Source: Oreocharis arfaki (lineage: Eukaryota; Chordata; Aves; Passeriformes; Paramythiidae). Taken from it: a DNA stretch of 64,000 nt. The stretch's first letter is position 1, and the number at the start of each line of letters is the position of its first letter. The stretch spans positions 248,001 to 312,000 of the forward strand of contig VZRR01010248.1 in assembly GCA_013398015.1 (NCBI GenBank). Direction: 5' to 3'. Position numbers and translations under genes: made by a program. The notes under the pieces were generated by a model. That model was not told where the DNA came from and did not search any database. It worked only from the letters and a program-made list of their open reading frames with translations. Of the stretch, positions 24,986 to 38,300 are shown piece by piece.

Positions 24986-27900
24986 GATAGATGAAGATGC
25001 AGATTCACTCCTCAAATTAGTGCCATTGGCTATTTTGCTGCAAACGTATTCTTCCTTTAAAATGTATAGAATAAAATTCCCTTCAATTCCTTCTTAAGGA
25101 AAGAGAACTTGAATTTTTTTTCCAATTATTGCTAAAGAAGATCTGAATGAGGTAACCACCACCTACATTAACACGATGCACATTTTCCCAAAGATTTATT
25201 TTGCCACTGATTGTCTATTACTTCATAACAAATTACCTCACATGAAAAGCCAGGGAGATTTGTTTCCAAAAACCCATTTAATCCAAACTTTGGCTAAATC
25301 AATCTACATCTTAAAACAAAATAAAAATTAAATTAGAAACTCTCACAGGCTCTTTCCAGTGTCCAAAAGCCTTGCTCATTTTCCTGAAACCAATTTCTTA
25401 TCAGAAGTGGCAATTTGAAGTAGACAAACTGTCTTTTCAAATTCTCCAACTTCTGAAACTCCCAGGGACTGGAAAGAAATGGCATAATTCTAAAATATGT
25501 GATATCTGAATTAAGCAGTTGTTGGATGTTCAATGCCTTTATTACTCCTTACCAATAATGTATTGGGAGAACATGGATTTGATGAGGAGAAAGAAAAAGG
25601 AGTTATAGTTCAAGTTCTCTCCAGAAGAGATGTGTCAAAAGTAATTTGGAGAAATCTTGCAGTGCATACAATTCTGATATGTTTAAGAAGCTCAAAAATT
25701 TATTTTATTTAATCTGAGATTTACAATTAATTAATCACCGTGTATCACTTCTTTTATTCATGCACTCCAGGTGTCACAGAGGCCTTTCTGAAAATCTAAA
25801 TTTTTTATTTACTATTGTAGGTGCTCTTTGTGAAAGCCTTTTGGTGGAAAAAGGTTTTCTGCACAAGTAAGATTTTTTGAAAGAAAAATATAATGGTAAC
25901 CAGTAAATGTCAACACATTGCATGCTTTTCTCTGCTTCACAATGGCAATACCTGTCATCTGCCTGAAACGCAGCTGTAGCTGCTAAGATGTATATGAGAC
26001 TCTATTGACCTTCTTATTATATGCATTTTTAATATTATATAATAAAATTCCTATTTTATATGCATGTGTATATTTGAGATTCTGTTGGCCTTGTGGTCCA
26101 ACTTCCTCAGTCACTGTGACAAGAGCATAAGATTTTTTACCAATAAGTTAATCAGTTTCTGAATTTTTGTTCTGAATGTTTTCTTTTGGGAAAAGTTTTT
26201 ATAGAAAGACTGGTTTTCAGTGAGCTTTTATCATTAGGGTGAGTGTTTTAACTAAAGCTGCAATGAAAACAGTGAAAACTCATAGCAATTGGAACTGGAA
26301 GTCTATTTTTTTTCTGTCAACACTCATGTTAACCTTATTTCCAGTCAGTGTTACAGAGCATCATGGAGCTAGAGCTCCACACACTATTTGGAAATTATAT
26401 AATGCCGACTAAGAAAAAAAATACATTGTTTAGAGTTGATGGAAAATGTACTGTTTATTGTCTATTTCTGAAACATTTGCAAAATGCAAGGTGTGAAACT
26501 CTCATGTGGCAGAAATATAGGAGACAACAATAGCATTTCCTTCCTGTGGGAACACAACATCCTGGAGATGCTGGGTTTATTACCTTTGTAAAGCATTTTA
26601 CCTTTTTTTGGGTTTTTGATTTGCAATAATAAATCTTTTATATTACATTTCAGTTTGCTTGGTGTGAAAGAGGAGGAATGTGGTTTGCCACCTTTCTAAA
26701 ATGCTTCTGCCCATTTTATTCTCCAGTGAGATTACTCAATGGCTCTCTGAGCACCGAAGGGCTGGTACAGGCCAGGATTGGCAAGACATGGCATCTGGCA
26801 TGTGCAGATGATTGGAATGGAGAGATTTCAGACAGTGTTTGCCAGCTGTTGGGGTTGGGGTGAGTGATAAATATTCATTTTCCTTTGTAACTTGTTTGCA
26901 GATTTGTTGAGTGTATATTGGCATTTTCCCCCTCATGTGTCTGGTGTACTCTCCAAAGAAGTGGCAAGTGTATCTGTCTCTGTCATGTGGAGTGCTTGGC
27001 GTGCCAACGAATTTGAAAGTGTGGCAAACCCTGTTTTGATGGCATTTGGTGAGGGATTAATGACTCTGAACATGGCAGGTTGGGCATGAGGATATGTATT
27101 GGAGAACATTGGGAGAGTGATGTGGGTGTGTCAGTCTTTTATCGCTTTATGTCATCATTTGCATCTTCACTTTCATAAAGATGACTCAAGACTAAAGCTG
27201 GAGCAGACAGCAGCTTGGCTGCTCTGCTCTCGTACTGCTGCTGTTCGTTCCAAGTAAAGATAATCTCTTGGATATTCTGCTACTGGGCTCCCAATACATT
27301 TCATACCTATCATTAGATCTGAGCTACTGGGAGAGGAAAAGGAATTTCTCTTGAGGAAGACTTAGAGCAGGGAGGGAGGAGGGAAATATATGACCGAAAA
27401 ATAGATTTGGCTTTAGTCACAGTTTAGAAGAATTCTGGGGGGAAACAGGGGGATTGTTGAGTGTGGGGTGTTGCATCTTTCCATCTGTGGTAAAATTTAT
27501 GGCCTACATTCTGGCCTTACTTACATCATGTGCTACTCCACTGCCATCCACTGAATAATAATTAGCTTTCCTGCAGTGCTGAGGTTTTTGTGGAATGTCA
27601 CTCACCCAGCTAATAATCAAATTAAATTCTGAGCTTGCAATTCATTATTTTGGTCTCTGACCAAAGAAAGATGCCAACAAATCCCCTTCTGATAAATTAA
27701 TTGCAGCAAATAGAGTTAGAATGACTTAGAAAAATATCAAACTGTTATTTCAAAAATGCTTCTAATTGGATGAATGAGTCCTGGTTTGTGGGGTTTTTTG
27801 ACTTTTTTTTCCTTTGGGTAGGTACTGAGTTTACATAAATAACAGAAGCTACATGCAAAAATCCTGACTGTTACTTATGTATGCATGCATGTAAGAACAT

Positions 27901-30900
27901 ACAAAGTACATTTAAATGTCCTTCTGGTCAAATACTTTGTTCTTTAGAGTGGCCAGCGGCCTTCTTCCTCTGACTCTTTCTGCCCCTGCCCTACCTTCTT
28001 TCCCTTCTGGACAGGAGTAATTTTGTGGTCTATTGATTTAATTGGCATATTTGATAGGCTCAACAAACTTTGTCTTCCATGGTACTACACCTTTTAAGAA
28101 TTACTTCATGCTTTTGTCCCCACGACATTCTGTGGCAATACTTTTCAAGTTGTCTCTATAAACTACTCAGATGCACTTGCTAAAAATGTTCCTATTGGGC
28201 TTCTTAAGTTATTTCTTATTAATTCAATTTCTTGGTTCATTACATATTCTCATTGTCAAGAAAATGTATTTTTAAACCTAACTTGTATCACATTTCTGTA
28301 ACCTGAGTGCTACTGCAGTTACAGCATAGGATAAAATTATCATGTGTGTGTATGTATAAGTATGTATGCATTGGTATACAAATAGGTCTGTATATATACA
28401 TATATATATGTAACTCCTGTGAGCATCAGACTATTCTGCTTTCCTTGAATCCTCCCATTGCAGCATATTGTTAATAAGTGTCACCATACTTGTTACTAAA
28501 TGGATGTTTGCAATAACAGGTCCTGAGTAGGCTATAGCACATGTTCCTACACTGAATTACAGCCTAGAATCATGCTCTATTAGACAGACAGGCTAAGGTT
28601 CTTCTAGGACAACTTACTTTTACTGTTAATTGTTTATACATTTGTTAGTCTCGCTTGCTGTTTAATTTACGAAAAGGAGGGAGCTGATAGGAGTCCTGTA
28701 TCATATCCTGATTATTTACGTAGCTGGACTAGAAAGTGCAATGTTCCTCACAGGTTCTAATAAATCACACATATGAATTCTTTTGACTCCATTTTTCAAA
28801 TATGTGATTGTTGCATTTGTGATTTATACCAAACAGGAAGCCAGTCTGGGGATGTGCTTATCTGTGCATCTACGAAATACACCTTAGGCAAATAATTTAT
28901 GAATCTTCTTAACGAGTCTGGGGTGCAAGATGAACAAATTGATGCTCTGGAGAAACCTGAAAATAATCCTTTTCTCAGCTTGCACTTGTAGCTGTGTGCA
29001 TCTCACAGCACTGCTAAAATCTGAGTGTTATCAGCATCTTATTTCCTGGAACCAAGAAAATCATACACTGAGCTTTTCACCATTCCATTGGTCAGATGTG
29101 AAACAATCCTGTTTCCCTGGGACTAGAGCAAGCTGGGTCTTTGCTGCATTGTACCCAGGAATGGGGGTAGACCTGGAAATTTTGTCACACCCAAAAGTCC
29201 AGCAAGACTGAGCGTTTAGGCTTTGCTCTAAAACCCTTAATTCTATTTTCTTCATGAACTTGCAACTGTCTTCAGAAGGAAATGGATTCCTGGGAATACT
29301 TTGCTGGTCTCAGCAAAGTTCTTCGTTCATAGAATTTGACTCTACTTACCCATCTTGGCACTTCACTGCTCTCAGACTGTCTAAAAGGTACTTCCAGGCT
29401 GAGAAATGCAGCAGCAGTGATGTTCCCAGCAGGTGGATCATACAACTCTCCTGGAGGCAGAGCAGGGTTGTTGAACACCTCTTTACTCCATACACGGCAG
29501 ATTTGCAGGCAGATTCCAGACTTCATCCTTCACAGGAGAGTGAGATTTACTGCATTTGAAGAGAAGGGATGGTACAGGTGCTTCCTGTGTATGAAACCTG
29601 CACAAATGGCTCTCTTCTTGCACCTGAGATGTGTAAGGCTGGGAGGACGTCACATCCCAAAAAATTATGCAGTCTAACCACAGCAATCTTTTCTCTCCAT
29701 GTTTCCTCAAGGAAAAGCAAGTATGTTTCATGGATGTGTGTTCCAAACTGGTCATACAAAGTTATCACAAAGTATATGATGCAGCATGGGCTATAAAGTA
29801 AATCTGGATACGGGTTCTTAATGTCAAAACAATTTATCTCACCAACAGTACACAGAATTCTTAGTTCAAAAAGCCATTGCTACCAAAAAAAAAAAAAAAA
29901 GTTGAAGAATAGACTAATTGATGCCTTTAAATTAACTAGATGACCTTTAAAGATCCCATCCAACCCAAACTGTCCTGTGATTCTGTGATTCTATGAATAC
30001 ACCTCACTCCTGTTCAATAGCAAACATGACACTATTGACTTATTCCACAGCTACTTTGATTTCAGCAGATCTACGAGGTGAAATTTCACTCTTTTTTTTT
30101 ACTGCATTACATTCTTCATGATACAAAATATAATTTCATTTCCTTTCTAGACAGTATGGTAAAAATGTAACTGCACCCCTCAAAAAAAGCAAAACTTCGA
30201 TACCCCAAGGTTCAGCTATTACTGCCCTGTTTGGCATACTAAGTTTTAGCTCCATACATTTGAGAACTGGTATTGCAAACCCTTCATTGTGGCACAGAAA
30301 AGCAAAAATTAATATTTACTGCTGTCAAAAGAATTAATTAATGTCTCTTTCAATATTATTGTAGCTTTAGAGATCTTAGAACAAGATGTAAGACTGGAAG
30401 TGAGTCACATTTTAATGTGAATGAGTTTCAAGCCTCAAAAATCTCCTGCTAAAGGGTCATTATTTCATGGCAGAAAAAAAATCTGGTGTTTATTCTACCA
30501 GTATAATCATTTCTCAACTATTTCTCCACTGGTGGAACAGGGTAAATATCTAAAAACATGCATTTGTCTTTTTGTCCCAGGGATGCAAATATGTCATCAA
30601 CTGTATTATTCACTGGAGATGGCCCATTTGCCACCATCACTGAAGGAGGTAACCACAGCCTAATTTTCACAAAAAGGTGGGTACAGTGAGGTTTCTTCCT
30701 CGTACAAATGATGTCTTTAAGTATGGTGGTGATTATTTGTGCACTAATATATAGCTCAAATTAATTGAAGTCCTCATCCATTTACTGTGGAAATTATATG
30801 CTCTTTTAGCAAAATATTTCTTACCTAGAAATCTCTAAATTATGACTACCTAATATAGTAGAATTAAGACTACGTATACATAATATAGAAGAATTAAGAT

Positions 30901-33900
30901 GGAGTGGCATTCGCCCATAGTTATAGAGTGGTTGTCACAGTGGGTTCTCTCTGTAATCAGCAGAGAAAAATAAGCACTCCAAAATGTGATCCATGAAGGC
31001 AACTCTCAAAATACAATGAGTAAGACTCCATAATCCTCTGACCTTATTGATACAGATTTTGGATACAGTAAGGAATGCTAAAATAAGCCATCCACAAACA
31101 GCTATCTACGTTTAAACAAACTAGCCCCACTCAAAAACTGGCTTCTGGATTTGTCTCCATGATTACAACTGAATTATTAGATTACATGATCCTCAGAATA
31201 CATTTGATTCTGTTCTAACCTTTCTCAGCCCCAATAACAGCTGAAGTGATTCTAAAGGGTGCTACAAACTGGTGGTTTCTTGTAGATTAAATGAAAACGT
31301 GATGTTAGTCCAGGATTACACCCTCAGGAAATTGTGGGATTTACAGTACAACTGCCAAGGAGAAAGGCTTGCCATCATCAATTTAAAGAATTTTAATGGC
31401 TTCAATTACTGCTTTCTGCTTATAAGAGGGTTTACTGTACAATTTTTTTCTGGATTTCTACCAGAAACACTGAGCCAGAAAATTACTGTCTAATTGCCAA
31501 AACGCTGAAACCATGTTGGGGACAGCAAGAGCCCATGTTCTTTCAGTTTCTCTTTATAAACATACCACATAGTAATAAAGCAGGAGAGACTTCTTAATCT
31601 TCTATGGTCTATTGTTTTGTCTAAAGGAAATAAGAATTAAAAGCTACATTTTATGTTCTAATTATACTCTGTTTACCCCAAACATTTATCATTCTCACTG
31701 TTGGTGAAAGTATCTTAAACTAATGGAATATCATTGGAGGCTATTTTTCTTTTTTTCTTGAGTGAATGTCTAAAGCATTGCCACAAGATATCTTGAAGAC
31801 CAGTAATGATTTAAAGATGTCTTCTGTTAATACCTATTTAACACTAAAAGTGATTAAAGCAGGAGGAAATGGAATAAATTCATTTATCTTAGCTGTATTT
31901 CTGTTGCAGAAATAGGTGTCTTCTCCCATGTTTCATCTGGACAGCTGATAGGAATCATTTTGCAGGGTGGCATTATAACAGAGTCACACATGGATTTTGT
32001 ACACATAACGAATGATAGAAAGATCACACAGATTTGATAATTTAAGCAACTGAATTCATTAACTGGTAATCTAACTATAAAATGTATTTCTCACATTGTC
32101 TTTGGTTTTTATTCAAGTACATCCACCATTGAAACAAAGGAGGGCACATATAGGACTTGAAAGCTACAGTGACAGAGACAGCAAAAGTGTTCTCTGGTGC
32201 CCTTAGGTAATGTGATTTTTGGCAGGATAGCTTTGTAACAGCCCCAAATCCTGCCTTTCAGATATATGTGAGCAGATTCCACAGGGACAACTGTTTTTGC
32301 CAGTTCTAAGTGAAGATCATGCTCACAGATATCCTTAGTACTCCAGATTTCTGCCTGGCGTGCTTCTTGACAGCTGACACTCAGAGAGGCACAGAGGAGG
32401 GTGCTCAGCACATGCCTCTGGTGTCTTTTGGCCTCTCCTGTGCTGACCAAGAGGCAGCTGAGAGCTGTTGGGCTCAAGTGAAGGCGAGGAAGTGCTTTTC
32501 CTGCTGGGAGCTAGCTGCACAAGGAAGAAAAAGCAGAGGCCAATGAAGTGATTTCTACTAAAGCAACCAGTAGGTGCTTGTGGTGGAACCGGCAACTCCC
32601 TTTGCACTGAAAATGTAAAATTATAGGGACAAATCTGGCATTTTTGTGATTAGTTTGGGTAGTCTATGCATCTACCTATGAAAAAGTACAGGATCAGATA
32701 AAAGGCCTAACATACAGCACAACTGACCACCCTTTGAAACCCTATGAAGGCATTGTGGGAAAGAGTATTTAGTTGCTACAAAGTTTATGCAGAAGATGCA
32801 GGTTTCCTGGGGATTTATGGATTTCTGATAGTCCTTGATATTTGTCTGGTTATGAAGGGACACCCTTATGAAGCCAAGACAGATCCGAATACAAGTCACA
32901 GAAATTGGCTTCCACTTTTTAAATTACACCTTTAAAATTAGGTACCTAGCTTGAAGTGGAAAATGGCAATGTGGGACTATTCAGGGCTGGAAGAATATCT
33001 CATTTGTACCTCCCTATAGTGAAGGTTTAATTGGGGAGGTGGTGGGTAGTTACAGTTCCCGCTTTATTTCTTTTACCACTATGCCATTGGGAAATTACTG
33101 GGTCATATCTCACTCGCAGCAGATATCAAATTTTAGAGCAAACACAGTGAGGTGCATCATTCTCTATCATGTTGAAAGTATCCTTTACCTTTTCTATTTA
33201 AAAATTGAATGTGGAAATACACACTGGAAACAAACTGTTGGAAGAGTTTGGTTTCGTATTTTCCTCTCATTCGTATTTCTGTGTATATCAGATTTGAATT
33301 GCAAGCACATATACTGTCTCAAGTGTTTCAGATTCATTACAGGCTATGAACATAATATTAAAACCTCTGGGTATCAGAAATGCTTGAATAGTTTTCATGT
33401 GTGATCTTGTGCTCTTCACACTCTGGCTTTATATCTCTGCTAAATAATTCCTAACCTAGCATATGCAACTATATATTTTACAGTAGCATTATTTTCTTAG
33501 TAAAATGATACAGGGATATAAAACTAACCTCCTAAATTCTTTGCCCATACTGATCTCTAGTGGTAAGGTATTGAAAGCATCTCAAAAGGTAGGAAAAAAT
33601 ACCATGGGCAGCTATAACTTTATTGCAAGTCTGTCACAGACCGATGGCTCATTTCCCTAAAACACAAGAGGAGTCTGCTTTTATTTCCATAATATAAACC
33701 AATTAAGTGCCCATTGAAGAGGAATATGTACATTTAATGTTGTATAGCATATAATGTTGTATATTTATAATTAAAATATGATTTAAACATGTAGCATTAG
33801 TTATACTCAACAGGTTGATAATGCTAAAGGAATGTAGTTTTATATATATGATTATATAAATTTCTCTCTGTGTGTATGTATGTATATCTATCTGACAGTC

Positions 33901-35336
33901 AGAGTTGTTTGGTGTGCAGATCCTTGTGATTTAATTGCACTTTCATTCTAGAGAACAGTGTTTGGACAACCTGGTGGTTCATCTGCAATGTAACATTCAA
34001 TGTAAGTACACAGAATCCAGGAATATTTCACAGAGAGATCAAATTGTTCAGACCATAAAGCCTAACGTTTATAGCTTGGATGGAAATGTTAGGGAATGGA
34101 CTATGAATGCTATACTCATGATGCTATAAACAGTGGAAAATTTAGTCTCCACTTGATTTCAGTGTTAAGTGTACACTAGAGGTGGACCTGTAGCAAAAAC
34201 ATATGTAAAATAAAGGTATAAAAATTCCAGAAGGTCCAAAGAAAGAAAACATCTAAATCCAAATTACACAGTTGGATCTTGATTTCAGCTACAAAAACCA
34301 AAACTTTTTTCCACTGTATTTTTGAATAGCAGTTCAGATTCTACAAAGCCTTTTTCCAAGAAAATTGACTAGTCTAATAAAATATGATACATCCCCTTTA
34401 TTTTTTATTTAATTTAATTTTATTTTGCTTTATCTTAGCTTGTGGAAAACACCTGGCAACTCAGAATAATCAAACAAGAATTGTAGGTGGAAGTGATGCC
34501 AGAAGGGAGGCTTGGCCTTGGATAGTTTCACTCCATTTTAATTTCCAACATGTTTGTGGAGCTTCCCTTGTCAGTGACGAGTGGCTGGTGACAGCAGCAC
34601 ACTGTGTATACGGGTAATGTTCTCTTACATGCAAGTTCGCTAAGGAGGCATCGGATTATGAACAAATTGTGACACTGATATGAAAAATTAACACCTAACT
34701 TGTGGTTTAATTACCACGTTTTGAATCACTTGTGGGCTCAGCTGAAAGCTCCTTTACTTTCTGGTAAATCCTGAATTTACTAAATTTACTTTATTGCAGA
34801 GAATCATGGAAACTAAGCAGCCTTTCCTGAACAGTAAGGAATTGCATTTTAAATAAATGGTATTATTACTGAGCATTGGTACTTAATCCATAATTATTGT
34901 GAGCCTCCATAAATTAGGCGAATCCCTACCAATGGTATAAAGGATGACATCATATTCCATAACGTAAACCCAGTGTTCCTGCTGTATTTTATCATGGATT
35001 GATCAAGATTTACTGTGCATCACTGGAAGGAATCTTGATTTATGCGCATTGATTAGGCAATATTGGATATCCCCTTGATGGTGTTATTTGCTCCATTCAA
35101 AGTGATGCATGTTTAAATATTTTCCAAGGTTTGCTTTCATAATATCTACAACAAAAACAAGTGTTATAAAAGACATATAGAAACTGGAATGGGAAAAAAG
35201 AAAATAATATTCAAAATTACAGTAGAGCTTTCNATTTAAATATTTTCCAGGGTTTGCTTTCATAATACCTACAATAAAAGCAAGTGTTGTAAAAGACGTA
35301 TAGAAACTGGAACGGCAAAAAAAAAAAAAAAAAAGN

Positions 35337-35369
<33 letters not shown>

Positions 35370-38300
35370 CAAAATTACAGTAGAGCTTTCATAACAAATA
35401 GCTAAATAGTAAGGCAGTGGAGACTGTGCCGAAATCTTAATGCTGCTTCATGGCATGATAGGAGCTACATTCCACACAAAGTCACTGAAATGAAAAGGAT
35501 CAAGCCCTCTTAGTTTCCACACAATAAATCCACAATTGTCTTGATACTTCCTTTTCACTTAAATCACCTTTCTATTTTCACCTAAATCTAATTTTTTTAT
35601 CTTGCCTTTGCTAGAATTTTCCTAAACTGAAGCTTGCAGCTTCATACCTTCCAAATATTTAAATTAAACACTCCTTGTTTAGAACAAAAGAACATCTTGA
35701 TGTTAAACCAAAAGAGGAGCAGAAACCAATTCTGGTTGAATTGAAAATCAGGCTGAAAAGGTTCTTTTTAAACCACAAAGTGGTTGATTAAAAAATAGCA
35801 AATATTTAACTTCTCTGACAAATACAGCCTCAAAGCAGCATGTGTAGAACAGGGGAAAAAAATGCAGATTATGCCATATTTTGTCTTAGCACATCTTTTT
35901 TGATTTAAATTAAAAAATTAAGAGACCAGTTTTTTTATGAGCTGCAGCATTTCCAGCAACATCTCAGACCTAGTATTCTTTAGACATTCCATTACCATTT
36001 TCTACCTGGGACCAATATTAATTGCCTGCTGGGCAGTCAGCAGTATTCTTCATAGTGCTTAAAAAGCCAAAGTAATTTAGTTAATGTATTTTCCTCCTCT
36101 GCACCACCATCTGATTAATTCATTATAAATAATGCATTATAAGCTCACCATAAAAAAATCAGCAATGTATATTTGCAGTGTGGATGTTTAAGACAGTGAT
36201 ACTCTCACGGAATTCTACACACATCTACTCTGTTCCATTTATTTGACGAAACATGCAAATGCTATTGATTATCACGAGGCTAAATATCAGCATTTTATCT
36301 ACTACACGTTTTTCAAAACTCTCATTAATCACTCCTAATTGTGAATACTCCTTGCAATGTGTAGGAGACAATTAAAGCCATCGCGCTGGCAAGCGGTTCT
36401 TGGCTTGTACGTTCAATCAGACCAGGAACAGCCGTCTACAGTGGTGCGAAACATCGACAGAATAATTATGAATCCTCATTACATGACGCAAACAAAAGAC
36501 AGTGATATTGCTCTGATGCACCTTCAACACAAAGTGCAATATACAGGTGAGTTTTTAATTTTCCCAAAAACCCATTTATTCTATAATGCAAAAGCGTGCT
36601 AAGCTTATGAGGGTGGTGGGGAGTCCACTCAGTACTTCCTGGATGTCTTGGCCAAAAGGTGGGTTTGAATTATTGAACATTTTCTGATGTGACTTCATAA
36701 AAACCTGAATACAGGGAAGAGGATGAAACTGATTGCTTGTTTCTTGTTCACAGATTACGTAAAACCTATCTGCCTACCAGAAAAAAATCAACAGTTTTTA
36801 CCAGGAATTAACTGCTCCATTGCTGGCTGGGGACATATCAGGAGTGACGGTGGGTTATCTGCTCGGGAAATTCTGACAGGCATGGAGTTGTGAGGGAAAG
36901 CTTGTTCCTATTCCACAGGAGCTGCTAAGGTCAAATAGTTTAGAGAGCTACTCTTTCATATGAAGATTTAGGAATTATCCCATTTCACTGTTTCTTCTCT
37001 GAAGCAAAATATTAGTCATATTTATTAGAAAAAACCATGAATATCTAAGTTCATTAGTCTATGAAGAAAGCTTATTACATCCACTTAGACGTTATGATGA
37101 CTACTTCTCTCAACATGAAATATGTACGTCTTGGTTCCAGATATTGGGTGGGGGAGGAGGAAGATCAGGCATTCTGACAATGTGCAAATGATTTTTCCTA
37201 GAAGTCAACAAAACCGACTGCAGTGTGAAATGTATGTTCTGCTTGTATGTCACATGCTCCAGATTTGGAGTCTCTCTGAAATAATGAACATGCCATTTCA
37301 CTTCCACAGTTGAATACATTGACTTCTACGTTAAATTGCATTTAAAATTTTGGATAGGAATTAATAGAAGAAATTTTTAGAAAAATTTTAAATAACCAAA
37401 GTTACACAATGAATAATGAGGAAACACTGGACAGCCCATGTTCCTAAGCCTTTAATCATCCCTTACATCTCCCCACAGTGAGTTCATATTCATTGATTTT
37501 AGTAATCTTGATTTAATTATAATGAAATTCAGTCCCATTACACAAATGAAAGATGGGATTCAGTTAACGAGCCCTTTTTACTCAGTGACAGGGGCATAAG
37601 CCTGAATAGTACAGCAGTAAGGCAGGGATTCCTGCTGCTCAGGAGCGTGCCGAGCATGGTGGTACAGGATCAAAATCATCATTGTTCCCAGCGGGATGTG
37701 TGTATTTAATGCGGCAGGTAAATTACTTTGTATTTTCATCAGGTACCCCTTCAAATGTATTGCAAGAAGCAGAGGTGCCTCTCATTTCCAATGAAAAATG
37801 CCAACAGTGGTTGCCAAAATATAATATTACTGAGAATATGCTCTGTGCAGGATATGACGTGGGAGGAATAGATTCCTGCCAGGTGAGTAGACGCAACTCA
37901 TTTCCACTGCTGCCATAAACCACATCTAGTTACTGAATAAAATGCTCCCTGATCTTCCACTTACGAAAACCAGAACAATCCCTGTCCATGAGTGTAATTT
38001 CTACACACAATATTTTGCCCATTTAATAATTTATCAGGATATAAGGTTTTGGTTTTTTTGGTTGGTTGTTTTTCTGTGGGGTTTTTTTGTTTGTTTTTGA
38101 GGGGTTTTTTTGTGTCATCTTGGCATAAACAACCATGGAGGGAGATAAATATGAAGACTGGAAATTTTCTGCACTAGGCTTTGAATAATTCCTGCTGAGT
38201 AATTCCATGAAGGAGAGAGGCACATGCTTAGGGAAATGCAGGGAACAGAGAAGTAAATACCAAATAGACTGAAGCCTCAGAAACGCTTCATTAAAGGAGA

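Larger units (their letters stand above)
23825..26726 (+). other. TMPRSS15 intron, LDLR-A2 to SRCR
   Basis: 2.9 kb. It holds a CR1 copy almost at its 5' edge, the GATA microsatellite, and an exon-like segment at 25821-25866 with good splice sites but incompatible phase. Confidence 0.85.

Noticed and set aside
24900..25000. Possible CRISPR-like or clustered repeat array
   Set aside because: It is a plain GATA microsatellite in a vertebrate intron.
28930..29796. Cluster of overlapping open frames considered as an endogenous retroviral remnant or nested gene
   Set aside because: No protein motif, LTR ends or splice structure could be seen; the frames on both strands overlap each other as chance frames do.
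30649..30654. Donor-like gtaacc within the SRCR exon
   Set aside because: Using it would remove conserved residues (GGNHSLIFT) and break the phase with the next exon.
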